A stretch of DNA of 16,035 bases from ZLKRG46 sp032117915 (GCA_032117915.1 JAULYI010000200.1:1-16035), one strand, 5' to 3'; positions 1 to 7,141 are shown, counted from the first letter of the stretch. Program-made: numbers and translations. The notes: generated from the letters alone by a model not told the origin.

Positions 1-458
1 TACAGCAGGTCACGGTACCGGGAAAAGGCCTGTGCCATAACGGCATCGACGAATGCCCTGCGGTCTCCGGGAGCACCGAAGGTGATAGCCTTATGGTCGG
101 GCGTCAGCGCAACCATCGGCAACTCACCGATCAGATCTCGCACCGTCGCATTCGATGCCAGCGACGTTTCGATGCGCTTCCTCGCCCCTTCACGAACCGT
201 GACCTTGACGTTCCAGGGAACGCCCAGGTCGCGGTTGGCTGTGACCGTCATCGTTGCTGTCTCGGCCCCATGACGGATCAATGCTGTATCCGGAACAGGG
301 ACGATGCTGCGACCGATGGCGCACATGCCGATCGACTCCAGCACCGACGTTTTGCCGGACCCGTTGCGTCCGGTCAGCACGTTCACATGTCCGGCACAGG
401 CCAGCTCTGTGGTAGTGTGGTTCCGCACGTCGTACAGGCCGACTGTTCGGACGACCAT
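1..458 (-). CDS. recF: DNA replication/repair protein RecF, N-terminal part (gene runs off the left edge)
   Basis: Reading leftwards from an ATG at 458 the frame stays open to the window edge and gives the first 152 residues of RecF, the SMC-like ATPase that loads RecA at single-strand gaps with RecO and RecR. The Walker A loop GRNGSGKT is at residues 30-37. It is followed by the family stretch GRSIVPVPDTALIRHG (49-64), the usual 'GRS...D..LIR.G' of RecF, and by GAPGDRRAFVD (128-138), a conserved RecF block. The start lies 13 bases after the dnaN stop, with GGAG a few bases upstream, so the two genes are almost certainly co-transcribed. The Walker B and signature motifs would be beyond the edge and cannot be checked. 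dnaN-recF order is classical for bacteria; dnaA is not next to them here. Confidence 0.93.
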   Translation of the reverse strand, partial: MVVRTVGLYDVRNHTTTELACAGHVNVLTGRNGSGKTSVLESIGMCAIGRSIVPVPDTALIRHGAETATMTVTANRDLGVPWNVKVTVREGARKRIETSLASNATVRDLIGELPMVALTPDHKAITFGAPGDRRAFVDAVMAQAFSRYRDLL

Positions 459-471
459 GAATGCTCCGACG

Positions 472-1587
472 TCAGATCTTGACGGGCATGACCAGCATCA
501 GCAGCGAGTCGCTCTCGACTCCCGGCGTGATGAGCACGGCACGGATCGACGTCGAGAAGGTCATGCGAACGTTGAGATCCGGATCATCGTCCGACGTGAT
601 ATTCTTGATGGCCTCTTCCAGGAATCGGTAATTGAATCCCACTTCGAAGGACTCATTCGTGAACTCGCACGGAATCGTTTCGGTACCGCTGCTGCCGGAA
701 TCCTCGTCGTGCGAGTGCACGGACAGGGAACGCTCCGTCATGCGGAACCGGACGTGACGCGTATTGGTATTTGCAAAGAGCGAGACCCGCTTGATCGCCG
801 ACAGGATCTCGCGCTGATTCACAACGAGGGTCTTGTCATTGTCAGCCGGGATGACATTCTGATACGGAGGATACTTCTCGTCGATGATCCGCGTGGTGAT
901 GCTGTGCTGGCCGATCGTGAAGCGTGCGTGGGTACGCGAAACGTCCATAACGACGTCGCCATCTACCTTGCGCAGCAATTCGACGGCGCGGGCGGGGATG
1001 ATACATTCGAGTTCCGACGGGAAGGCACCGTCAGCAGCAGAAACGATGACGCGCGACAGGCGGAAGCCGTCTGTCGCCACTGCCGTTACCGATGCGCCGC
1101 TAAACTGAAAGAACACACCCGTCATGCTTGGGCGATACTCTTCGGTCGAAACGGCGAACACCGTTTTGTTCGCCATGCGCGTGATATCCTCTCGACGCAG
1201 CGTGGCCTTGGTGGCCGCCGGGAAGGGCGGGATCGTCGGGAACTCCAGAGCGTGCAGACCCTTCATCTCGAACGAGCCTGTTGGCGTGCGCACGGTGATG
1301 AGCTGGTCGGCACCGGCAGCAACTTCGATGGTGCCGGCCGTACCCAGTTCCTTGACCAGATCGTTGAACTGGCGCGCCGGGATCAGCACTTCACCGTCGG
1401 CCTCGCCCGCAACGGGAATGGCCAGCGAAATGGTGATCTCCTGATCGGTGGCCGTGAACGTCAGCTCGGATCCTGCCAAGGCAACGTGCATGTGTTCCAG
1501 AACGGGAATGGTCGATTTCGCCGGGATGGCCGGAAGGAGCTTCTGAAGAGCTCGCTGCAATTCGGGAAGAGCTACGGTAAACTTCAT
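472..1587 (-). CDS. dnaN: DNA polymerase III beta subunit (sliding clamp)
   Basis: A 371-residue protein, the normal length for the bacterial beta clamp. The clamp is a dimeric ring of three similar domains per subunit that tethers the replicative polymerase and other partners to DNA. Family landmarks are TEEYRPSMTGV (148-158), ATDGFRLSRV (171-180), which lines the partner-binding pocket, IDEKYPPYQNVIP (235-247) and the C-terminal MPVKI, the usual clamp ending. The frame extends 33 bases upstream to a TTG, but the ATG at 1587 gives the expected N-terminus MKFTVALPEL, so I use it. No Shine-Dalgarno precedes this ATG. A candidate promoter lies about 60-90 bases upstream in the region shared with psd. 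recF follows after 13 bases. Confidence 0.97.
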   Translation of the reverse strand: MKFTVALPELQRALQKLLPAIPAKSTIPVLEHMHVALAGSELTFTATDQEITISLAIPVAGEADGEVLIPARQFNDLVKELGTAGTIEVAAGADQLITVRTPTGSFEMKGLHALEFPTIPPFPAATKATLRREDITRMANKTVFAVSTEEYRPSMTGVFFQFSGASVTAVATDGFRLSRVIVSAADGAFPSELECIIPARAVELLRKVDGDVVMDVSRTHARFTIGQHSITTRIIDEKYPPYQNVIPADNDKTLVVNQREILSAIKRVSLFANTNTRHVRFRMTERSLSVHSHDEDSGSSGTETIPCEFTNESFEVGFNYRFLEEAIKNITSDDDPDLNVRMTFSTSIRAVLITPGVESDSLLMLVMPVKI

Positions 1588-1612
1588 CGCCGGAGGGTGC
1601 GCCCAGTAAGAG

Positions 1613-1642
1613 TGTGACAATCAGCGCTGATCGCTAATTTTA
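1613..1642 (+). promoter_or_regulatory. Weak candidate promoter for the psd-gatA run
   Basis: TAATTTTA (1635-1642) matches TAnnTTTG except for its last base and lies about 50 bases before the psd start. The possible -33 element TGTG (1613-1616) is poor and the spacing is 18, a little short. It faces the dnaN candidate promoter and partly overlaps its start region. It is the best plus-strand candidate I see before psd, but it is weak. Confidence 0.25.
1620..1631. repeat. Perfect 12-base palindrome between the dnaN and psd starts
   Basis: ATCAGCGCTGAT reads identically on both strands. It lies inside the weak psd promoter candidate (between its two elements) and just downstream of the predicted dnaN transcription start. 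That position would suit a repressor operator acting on both directions, but a 12-base palindrome can also arise by chance. Confidence 0.3.
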
Positions 1643-1647
1643 CCTCG

Positions 1648-1678
1648 CGAATCTACGAAACCACGGACCACCCTCAAA
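1648..1678 (-). promoter_or_regulatory. Candidate Bacteroidota-type promoter for dnaN-recF
   Basis: Reading the minus strand, TTTG (1678-1675) is followed after 19 bases by TAGATTCG (1655-1648). The Bacteroidota primary-sigma consensus is TTTG, 19-21 bases, TAnnTTTG, so the -33 element is exact and the -7 element matches at all but one position. Transcription would start near 1642, giving an untranslated leader of about 55 bases before dnaN. The match is by eye; use of this consensus in this organism is inferred. Confidence 0.4.
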
Positions 1679-1693
1679 CGAATTTAGGCCCTC

Positions 1694-2374
1694 ATGATCA
1701 CGCCCTACGGATACGATAATGCCTTTCTGATGCTGGCGATCGGCATTGGCTGTTTGGGGCTGGCGATTTCGGTGTCAAATCCATGGCTGATCGGTCTCTG
1801 CGTCGCTCTGGGAGGCCTACTGATCGCCTTTACGCTGTGGTTTTTTCGCGATCCCGAACGGCCCGTGGCGGCAGAGGCCAAGACGAATGACTCGATCGTT
1901 ATCTCCCCGGTCGACGGAAACGTCACGGAAATCGTCAGCGAGGCGTATGTTGAGGCATTCGGCGGACCGGCACAACGCATCACGATCTTCCTTAGCCCGG
2001 TGAACCTGCACGTCAACAGGTATCCGGTAAGGGGCGTAGTGACGGCCGTCGACTACATTCCCGGGAAGTACCTGATGGCATTCAATCCGAAGGCCTCCGA
2101 AGAGAACGAGCGAAGCGTCATAACCCTGTCAACCCCCTATGGCCCGCTGGTGATGAAGCAGATCACGGGCTTTCTGGCACGGCGGGTCGTCTATGATGCA
2201 ATCGTAGGCCATGCCGTCGAGGCCGGCCAGCGCTTTGGCATGATGAAGTTCGGCTCCCGGATGGACGTGCTGATCGCACCGTCTGCATCTGTCTGCGTGC
2301 GCGTTGGCGACACCGTCACCAGCTCCCGCTCAATTCTTGCACGACTTGTTGGCCCGTCGGCCAACCAAGGCTGA
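1694..2374 (+). CDS. psd: Phosphatidylserine decarboxylase proenzyme, short (archaeal-type) form
   Basis: A 226-residue enzyme that decarboxylates phosphatidylserine to phosphatidylethanolamine at the inner membrane. Two hydrophobic segments (about 9-27 and 31-51) anchor it. The catalytic part has SPVDG (71-75), SPVNLHVNR (101-109), with the family's conserved PxNxHxxR pattern, and the self-cleavage site MKFGSRMD (184-191). Cleavage between Gly187 and Ser188 would yield the beta chain and an alpha chain whose N-terminal serine becomes the pyruvoyl cofactor. The length and the single Gly-Ser place it in the short form rather than the long E. coli type with LGST. It is the first gene of a tightly packed plus-strand run, and its partner enzyme pssA begins 2 bases after its stop. 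Confidence 0.94.
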   Translation: MITPYGYDNAFLMLAIGIGCLGLAISVSNPWLIGLCVALGGLLIAFTLWFFRDPERPVAAEAKTNDSIVISPVDGNVTEIVSEAYVEAFGGPAQRITIFLSPVNLHVNRYPVRGVVTAVDYIPGKYLMAFNPKASEENERSVITLSTPYGPLVMKQITGFLARRVVYDAIVGHAVEAGQRFGMMKFGSRMDVLIAPSASVCVRVGDTVTSSRSILARLVGPSANQG

Positions 2375-2376
2375 TC

Positions 2377-3141
2377 ATGCGCGTAACTCGCTCCGTTGTT
2401 CCCAACCTGTTCACGCTGGCCAACCTGTTCTGCGGCTTCGCCTCGATCATCGCATCGGCCGGCGGAGCGTTCGAGCGCGCAGCGTGGCTGATCGTGTTGG
2501 CCGCCGTCTTCGACATGCTCGACGGTGTGGTAGCGCGGCTGACGGACAGTACGAGCGAATTCGGTGTAGAGCTTGACTCGCTCTGTGATGCCGTCTCGTT
2601 CGGCGTAGCACCCAGCATCATGCTGTACATGGTGTTCTTCCACCAGTGGCCCAACTGGGGGCTACTTATCGCATCGCTGCCGGCCCTGGCCGGCGTCCTG
2701 CGGCTGGCACGTTTCAATGTTCAGCTTACCAGCATGGAGGACAAGCTCTACTTCCGGGGCATGCCGATTCCGGCCGGCGCACTGACGATCATCTCCTACG
2801 TGGTAACGATCGATCGCCAGCAGGTACTGCCGGTGGAGTGGCGTGCATGGGGCATCCTGGCCGCTACCGTGATCACGGCCGCCGCCATGGTGAGTACGAT
2901 CCGGTACGACAACATGCCGCGACCCACGGCTCGTGCGATCCGCCAACGGCCCGTCGTTTTTCTCGTATTTTTGACCGGCCTGATCGCTTCCATTGCAACG
3001 CGCGGCACGGCGATCTTCCCGTTCATGGCCCTATACATGATCGGTGGCGCCGTCAGACACGCTGTAGCCCTTCTGCAGGCGCGACGGCTGGATGACGATG
3101 ATGTGATGGAAGAACCCGACCCCGATCCATTCGAGATATAA
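2377..3141 (+). CDS. pssA: CDP-diacylglycerol--serine O-phosphatidyltransferase
   Basis: A 254-residue integral membrane enzyme that makes phosphatidylserine from CDP-diacylglycerol and serine, the substrate for Psd just upstream. The CDP-alcohol phosphotransferase signature D-G-x2-A-R-x8-G-x3-D-x3-D is complete: Asp49-Gly50, Ala53-Arg54, Gly63, Asp67 and Asp71. The rest is mostly hydrophobic, with several membrane segments to about residue 230. It ends in an acidic tail rich in Asp, Glu and Pro. The opening VVPNLFTLANLFCGF is typical of the bacterial type II PssA. It starts 2 bases after psd and ends 3 bases before purS. The acceptor could in principle be another alcohol, but adjacency to psd makes serine by far the likeliest. 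Confidence 0.94.
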   Translation: MRVTRSVVPNLFTLANLFCGFASIIASAGGAFERAAWLIVLAAVFDMLDGVVARLTDSTSEFGVELDSLCDAVSFGVAPSIMLYMVFFHQWPNWGLLIASLPALAGVLRLARFNVQLTSMEDKLYFRGMPIPAGALTIISYVVTIDRQQVLPVEWRAWGILAATVITAAAMVSTIRYDNMPRPTARAIRQRPVVFLVFLTGLIASIATRGTAIFPFMALYMIGGAVRHAVALLQARRLDDDDVMEEPDPDPFEI

Positions 3142-3144
3142 CCC

Positions 3145-3414
3145 ATGAAGACCTATACGGCACACGTAACGATCACCCTTCGCCGCGCAATCCTTGACGT
3201 GCAAGGAAAGACGGTAGAGCACGCCCTGCACAGCCTGCATATGCCGCAGCTCACGAACGTCCGCATCGGCAAGTACGTCGAGATGGTCGTGCAGGCCCCC
3301 GATGCACAGACGGCCCGCGATGTAGCCGACGAGGCATGTTCGAAGTTGCTGGCCAATCCGGTGATGGAAGATTATGCCATCAGCATCGAAGAGCACGAAG
3401 GGGCCGCCGCATGA
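3145..3414 (+). CDS. purS: Phosphoribosylformylglycinamidine synthase subunit PurS
   Basis: An 89-residue protein of the usual PurS size. It opens with MKTYTAHVTITLRRAILDVQ, the family's first beta strand and 'P-x-x-x-D-x-x-G' region (here R-A-I-L-D-V-Q-G), and continues with HALHSLHMPQ and VRIGKYVEM, matching the conserved 'LG...V..VR.GK..E' core. PurS bridges the glutaminase PurQ and the synthetase PurL in the three-part FGAM synthetase, which converts FGAR to FGAM in purine synthesis. Its stop overlaps the purQ start as ATGA, so the two subunits are translationally coupled. purL is not in the window. Confidence 0.92.
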   Translation: MKTYTAHVTITLRRAILDVQGKTVEHALHSLHMPQLTNVRIGKYVEMVVQAPDAQTARDVADEACSKLLANPVMEDYAISIEEHEGAAA

Positions 3415-4109
3415 AGATCGGCGTGGTGACCTTTCCCGGCTCGAACTGCGAAGCCGATGCCGTACGTGCAGGTAATGTCCTGGGCCATGACGTGGTACGT
3501 CTGTGGCACAAGGACACGTCTCTGCCGAGCGGACTTGACGTAATTATCCTGCCCGGTGGGTTCTCGTATGGCGATTACCTTCGTACCGGCGCTATCGCTC
3601 GATTCTCTCCGGTGATGGCCGAGGTGACACGCTTCGCGGCAAACGGCGGCTACGTGATGGGAATCTGTAATGGGTTCCAGATCCTCACGGAAGCCGGCCT
3701 TCTGCCGGGTGCGCTCATCCGCAATGCCAATCTGAGCTTCGTCTGCAAGGACGTCTGGCTCCGCGTGGAACAGCGGACACCATTCACCAGCGCCTATACC
3801 AATGGGCAGGTCCTGCGTATCCCCGTAGCTCATGGCGAAGGACGCTTCATTGCCCCTGCAGAGGTGCTGGAACGGATCGAAGGCGAAGGCCAGGTCGTGT
3901 TTCGCTATGTCGACCCTGCAGGCTCGATGACGGACGCTGCAAATCCTAATGGCAGCGTCAACAACATTGCCGGCATCGTCAATGCAGCAGGTAACGTCAT
4001 GGGTATGATGCCACACCCCGAGCGCTACGTCGAGGACACCCTTGGCGGCGCGGATGGATGTGGCGTGTTTCGCAGTCTGTCCGCCGCGCTCGAAACGCTG
4101 GTGGCCTGA
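3411..4109 (+). CDS. purQ: Phosphoribosylformylglycinamidine synthase subunit PurQ (glutaminase)
   Basis: A 232-residue class I glutamine amidotransferase that supplies ammonia from glutamine to PurL. The N-terminus MKIGVVTFPGSNCEAD is diagnostic of PurQ. PGGFSYGDYLRTGA (48-61) forms the oxyanion region, and the nucleophile Cys86 sits in GICNGFQ. HGEGRF (141-146) is the PurQ-specific loop, and His202 and Glu204 in MMPHPERY complete the catalytic triad. The frame is open 75 bases further upstream, but only the ATG at 3411, overlapping the purS stop, gives the family's normal start. A 45-base gap follows before the Tat genes. Confidence 0.97.
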   Translation: MKIGVVTFPGSNCEADAVRAGNVLGHDVVRLWHKDTSLPSGLDVIILPGGFSYGDYLRTGAIARFSPVMAEVTRFAANGGYVMGICNGFQILTEAGLLPGALIRNANLSFVCKDVWLRVEQRTPFTSAYTNGQVLRIPVAHGEGRFIAPAEVLERIEGEGQVVFRYVDPAGSMTDAANPNGSVNNIAGIVNAAGNVMGMMPHPERYVEDTLGGADGCGVFRSLSAALETLVA

Positions 4110-4137
4110 GTTCACGACCTGAATTGATCGAATCATC

Positions 4138-4150
4138 TCTCCTTTGGAGG
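4138..4150 (+). promoter_or_regulatory. Strong Shine-Dalgarno of tatA, within a small hairpin
   Basis: GGAGG (4146-4150) lies 4 bases before the tatA ATG and is the clearest ribosome-binding site in the window; most genes here have none. The bases before it form an inverted repeat, CTCC (4139-4142), TTT, GGAG (4146-4149), with a possible extra U-G pair, so the site could fold on itself. Confidence 0.5.
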
Positions 4151-4154
4151 CATC

Positions 4155-4340
4155 ATGTTCGGATTACCCGGCGGCAGCGAATGGATTCTCATCCTGCTCA
4201 TCGTCATCATCCTATTCGGCGCAAAGAAGATCCCCGATCTCATGAAGGGCATCGGCTCCGGCATTCGCGAATTCAAGAAGGCTGCCAGCGGAGACGATGA
4301 TGCGTCGAAGGCTGAAAAGTCCGAGAAATCGGCGTCGTAA
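4155..4340 (+). CDS. tatA: Sec-independent (twin-arginine) translocase subunit TatA
   Basis: A 61-residue protein with the full TatA plan. There is a short N-terminal region with a polar Glu9, one membrane helix (about 10-20), the invariant Phe21-Gly22 hinge, and an amphipathic helix (GAKKIPDLMKGIGSGIREFKKA, in part, to residue 43). A charged, Lys/Asp/Glu/Ser-rich tail ends the protein. TatA oligomers form the pore that carries folded proteins with twin-arginine signals across the inner membrane. It lies 45 bases after purQ and 21 bases before a second Tat-like gene. tatC is not in the window. Confidence 0.95.
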   Translation: MFGLPGGSEWILILLIVIILFGAKKIPDLMKGIGSGIREFKKAASGDDDASKAEKSEKSAS

Positions 4341-4361
4341 CTCCCAACCATCTGACGCACC

Positions 4362-4757
4362 ATGTTTGACGTTGGCGGCGGCGAGCTGCTGTTCATTGTC
4401 CTGATCATTCTTCTTCTGTTCGGACCGAAGAAGATCCCCGAATTGATGCGAAACATCGGCTCGGGTCTTCGCCATTTCCGACGCGCCCAGGAAGACCTGA
4501 CACGACAGATCAGAGACATTTCGACCCAGGACCCTACGGAGTCGTCCTCGGCAACGCCAACGGTCTCGACCGAGTTCGTTGTGCCCGATGCCGGACCGGA
4601 TGCATCGACGCTGCTGGCCGACGACGAAGCGACGGACGCTGAAGGATCGATAGAGACGCCGGACCAAACGAGCGTCATCACGCCGACGCCGGCCCCGGCA
4701 ACGCAACCTAGGCCACGCCGCAGTGACACGTCCCAGGAACCACCACATCATGATTGA
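4362..4757 (+). CDS. Second TatA/TatB-family protein with a long acidic, proline-rich tail
   Basis: 131 residues. The first 45 closely parallel the preceding TatA: Glu8, one membrane helix (9-19), Phe20-Gly21, then PKKIPELMRNIGSGLRHFRR. Features that lean toward TatB are the GELL stretch with Glu8, Pro directly after the hinge Gly (TatB has Gly-Pro there), a longer amphipathic/charged helix (about 24-52) and an extended tail. The tail (55-131) is disordered-looking and rich in Thr, Ser, Asp, Glu and Pro, with TPTPAPATQPRP near the end. The retained Phe-Gly is TatA-like, so the family alone does not settle the name. It most likely arose by tandem duplication and may do the TatB job of receiving substrates with TatC. 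Its last 8 bases overlap gatA. Confidence 0.9.
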   Translation: MFDVGGGELLFIVLIILLLFGPKKIPELMRNIGSGLRHFRRAQEDLTRQIRDISTQDPTESSSATPTVSTEFVVPDAGPDASTLLADDEATDAEGSIETPDQTSVITPTPAPATQPRPRRSDTSQEPPHHD

Positions 4758-6156
4758 CTACGCATCCGATCGCGCAGCGTTCGACCAAGGCTCGACATCG
4801 TGCGCCGAGCGCACGTCTGCCTGCCTGCAGCGCATCACCGAACGGCAGGCTCTGAACGCTTTTCTGCATGTAGACACGGAAGGTGCAGTATCTGCCGCCG
4901 CCACGAGCGACGAGCGCTACGCCGCTGGACTCGCGCGCCCGCTCGAAGGCTTGGTGATGGCCGTCAAAGACAACATCAACGTGAACGGCATGCCGCTCAC
5001 ATGCGCCTCGCGCATGCTCGAGGGCTTCCGCCCGCTCTACGATGCAACGGTCATTGAACGCCTTCGCGATGCCGGCGCCGTGATCATCGGAAAGACCAAC
5101 CTGGACGAGTTCGCCATGGGCTCGTCCAACGAAACATCGGCCTTCGGCCCGGTACACCACCCGCTCGACGAGACACGCGTACCCGGCGGCTCCAGCGGCG
5201 GGTCTGCCGTGGCCGTGGCCGCAGGCATGTGCCACGCCAGCCTTGGCAGCGATACCGGCGGCTCCATACGTCAGCCCGCAGCATTCTGCGGCACGTACGG
5301 CCTAAAGCCCACCTACGGCCGCGTCTCGCGCTATGGCCTGGTGGCCTTCGCCTCGTCACTTGACCAGATCGGCGTCTTCGCTTCGTCCCTCCGTGACACG
5401 GCAGCGGTATTCGACGTGATCTCCGGGCACGACCCGATGGACGCTACGAGTCTTCCCGGCGCATCGTCGCATGCGCTGGATGCACTTGCGACGCCCCTTC
5501 ATCAACCCTTACGGATCGGCGTGTTACCGCGATCGGCCGTGCAGGGCTGCGAGCCGGCTATCCTCGACGCATACGATGCCGCTATCGAGCGATACAAGGC
5601 GCAGGGCGCCGCCGTGATCGAAGTGGCCTTGGGTCATGAAGAAATATGGGTGCCCACGTACTTCATTCTGGCCACGGCCGAAGCGTCGAGTAACCTGGCA
5701 CGGTTCGACGGTGTACGCTATGGACACCGGGCCGCACACGTGGATGGCGTGGATATGACCACGGCGTCGCGTACCGAGGGCTTTGGTGCAGAGGTGAAGC
5801 GCCGCATCATGCTCGGCACGTATGTACTGTCCAGTGGCTATTACGATGCCTACTACCGCAAGGCTCAACAGGCCCGGCGAGTCATCAGCGATGCCTACGA
5901 AGCCATCTTCCGCGAAGTGGATGCGCTCTGCATGCCAACAACTCCTACCACGGCCTTCCGCCTGGGCGAGAACAATGCCGATCCCGTGCAGATGTGGCTG
6001 AGTGACTACTTTACGGTGAGTGCTAACATCGCCGGCATTCCCGCACTGAGCGTTCCCTTTGGGAACGACGCCGCCGGACTCCCCGTGGGGCTGCAGTTGC
6101 AGGGGCCACTCTTCAGCGACGAACGCCTGATGCAGATCGCTGCCGTGCTGCAGTGA
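4750..6156 (+). CDS. gatA: Aspartyl/glutamyl-tRNA(Asn/Gln) amidotransferase subunit A
   Basis: A 468-residue amidase-signature protein, close to the usual 480. GatA releases ammonia from glutamine or asparagine, and GatB uses it to convert Glu-tRNA(Gln) or Asp-tRNA(Asn). The Ser-cis-Ser-Lys triad is clear from its spacing: Lys73 (AVKDNINV), Ser148 (VPGGSSGGS) and nucleophile Ser172 (SDTGGSIRQPA). The Gly/Ser-rich amidase signature spans about 145-176, and TYGLKPTYGRVSRYGL follows as in GatA. A GTG 27 bases upstream is in frame, but the ATG at 4750, overlapping the previous stop by 8 bases, fits the family better. gatB and gatC are not adjacent. It is the last gene of the run. Confidence 0.95.
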   Translation: MIDYASDRAAFDQGSTSCAERTSACLQRITERQALNAFLHVDTEGAVSAAATSDERYAAGLARPLEGLVMAVKDNINVNGMPLTCASRMLEGFRPLYDATVIERLRDAGAVIIGKTNLDEFAMGSSNETSAFGPVHHPLDETRVPGGSSGGSAVAVAAGMCHASLGSDTGGSIRQPAAFCGTYGLKPTYGRVSRYGLVAFASSLDQIGVFASSLRDTAAVFDVISGHDPMDATSLPGASSHALDALATPLHQPLRIGVLPRSAVQGCEPAILDAYDAAIERYKAQGAAVIEVALGHEEIWVPTYFILATAEASSNLARFDGVRYGHRAAHVDGVDMTTASRTEGFGAEVKRRIMLGTYVLSSGYYDAYYRKAQQARRVISDAYEAIFREVDALCMPTTPTTAFRLGENNADPVQMWLSDYFTVSANIAGIPALSVPFGNDAAGLPVGLQLQGPLFSDERLMQIAAVLQ

Positions 6157-6173
6157 TACCTCTGCCTGATGCG

Positions 6174-6203
6174 ATGCGCATGCCTGTGGTACAGGCGACG
6201 CAT
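6174..6203. terminator. Stem-loop between convergent gatA and the VOC gene
   Basis: ATGCG (6174-6178) pairs with CGCAT (6199-6203), and GCCTGT (6182-6187) with ACAGGC (6191-6196), around a GGT loop with a small 3/2 internal loop. It starts 17 bases after the gatA stop and lies about 15 bases from the end of the opposing gene, so it could end transcription from both sides. Neither side has a T-run, so it may stop polymerase poorly or serve mainly as 3'-end protection. Confidence 0.45.
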
Positions 6204-6217
6204 ACCTGCGCCATCAG

Positions 6218-6595
6218 TCAGTCGGATCTTGCCTGAAACAGGCCAATCCTGTTCCCCTCGCTGTCTTCAAACTCGGCAACATGGCCCCATGCATCAACAG
6301 ACGTGATCGCAAGCAGGCTGCGACCTCCATTGGCCAGCACCAGATGAAGCGTCTCGTTGATGTCTTCCGTTCGCAGGTAGAGAATGACGCCGTCGTTCGT
6401 AGGCCGATACACATCCCCCTTGCTGAGAGCACCGGAGATACCCGGATGCGACTCGTCAAATGGGAACAATGCCATCTCGTAATGATCGATGACTGTTCGC
6501 GTGAACGCAAAGCCGAAGACTGCTCTGTAAAACGCAATGGCACGTTCCATATCCGTGACAGGGATCTCGAAGTACACCGCTGGGTTGAAGATCAT
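6218..6595 (-). CDS. VOC (glyoxalase/bleomycin-resistance fold) family protein
   Basis: A 125-residue protein made of two beta-alpha-beta-beta-beta modules. The first is AVYFEIPVTDMERAIAFYRAVFGF (in part), the typical VOC opening. The second, from about residue 60, includes VILYLRTEDINETLHLV and ends VAEFEDSEGNRIGLFQ, the standard VOC closing with its conserved Glu. VOC proteins bind a metal between the modules and act as lyases, dioxygenases or antibiotic-binding proteins; the substrate cannot be told here. An in-frame GTG at 6625 overlaps the OsmC stop, but the ATG at 6595 has AAAAGG six bases before it and gives the normal family start. It lies 29 bases after the OsmC gene and is probably co-transcribed. 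Confidence 0.85.
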   Translation of the reverse strand: MIFNPAVYFEIPVTDMERAIAFYRAVFGFAFTRTVIDHYEMALFPFDESHPGISGALSKGDVYRPTNDGVILYLRTEDINETLHLVLANGGRSLLAITSVDAWGHVAEFEDSEGNRIGLFQARSD

Positions 6596-6624
6596 GTGCG
6601 GCCTTTTCACGGGTAGCAGCGCCA

Positions 6625-7032
6625 CTACCGCGGATGAAACGTGACCGGCACTTCGATGCGGTCGGAGATGCTCAGTTTGACCGGACAGGTGGTCACAGCA
6701 TGGGTCATGACCTTCATCGCCTTGTCGTCGAACTCACCGGGGATGTAAATATCCACGCTCAAGCGTCCGACGCGTCGGAGCGGGTCGGCCACCATGTCCT
6801 TGCGAACCAGTAGCCTCGTCCCCTCAAGGTTCCATCCGTGCGCTTCGGCGGCCTTGCCCAGGTACGTTGCCATGCACGTACCCAGAGCCGTTGCCAGCAG
6901 ATCCGTCGGCGAGAACGATGATCCCGTTCCACCGTTGTCTACCGGTGCATCCGTGTGGATCCGGTCCGCGGACGGACCGTGAACGGCAATGCTGCGCGGA
7001 CCGCCGTCGTAGTTGATGTGGATCTCTACCAT
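6625..7032 (-). CDS. OsmC/Ohr-family peroxiredoxin-like protein
   Basis: A 135-residue OsmC-fold protein. These dimers reduce organic hydroperoxides with a pair of cysteines. Both are present: Cys53 in the LLATALGTCMATYLG helix, and Cys116 in HAVTTCPVKLSI, the C-terminal motif of the family. The N-terminal HTDAPVDNGGTGSSFSPTDLL matches the OsmC-type substrate region rather than Ohr. Membership in the family is firm; the subgroup is not. The start at 7032 is the only good ATG. A possible -7 element, TATCTTTC on the minus strand (7066-7059), lies about 27 bases upstream without a convincing -33 partner. Oxidant detoxification together with the following VOC protein is plausible. Confidence 0.88.
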   Translation of the reverse strand: MVEIHINYDGGPRSIAVHGPSADRIHTDAPVDNGGTGSSFSPTDLLATALGTCMATYLGKAAEAHGWNLEGTRLLVRKDMVADPLRRVGRLSVDIYIPGEFDDKAMKVMTHAVTTCPVKLSISDRIEVPVTFHPR

Positions 7033-7141
7033 AGATACCCTCGATGATGGTTAGACCTGAAAGATAGGCTCCAGAACGGTTCCGTCTGACATCCGGCAAG
7101 GACCCTACCGATGATGGTCCCCACACCGGCAGGTCCGACCG

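Noticed and set aside
304..1617. 437-residue open frame on the plus strand opposite recF and dnaN
   Set aside because: It runs antisense through two certain genes, is very rich in Arg, His and Gly, and shows no family motif. Long antisense frames are expected at this GC content.
1588..1693. Possible replication origin beside dnaN-recF
   Set aside because: No DnaA boxes or AT-rich repeats are visible, dnaA is absent, and the region is only 106 bases long.
3372..4136. 254-residue minus-strand frame opposite purQ
   Set aside because: Exact antisense of a gene with a complete catalytic triad; His/Cys/Arg-rich and without a recognisable domain.
4723..4749. GTG start giving gatA nine more residues
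   Set aside because: The ATG at 4750 overlaps the previous stop, as other junctions in this run do, and the extra residues do not resemble GatA N-termini.
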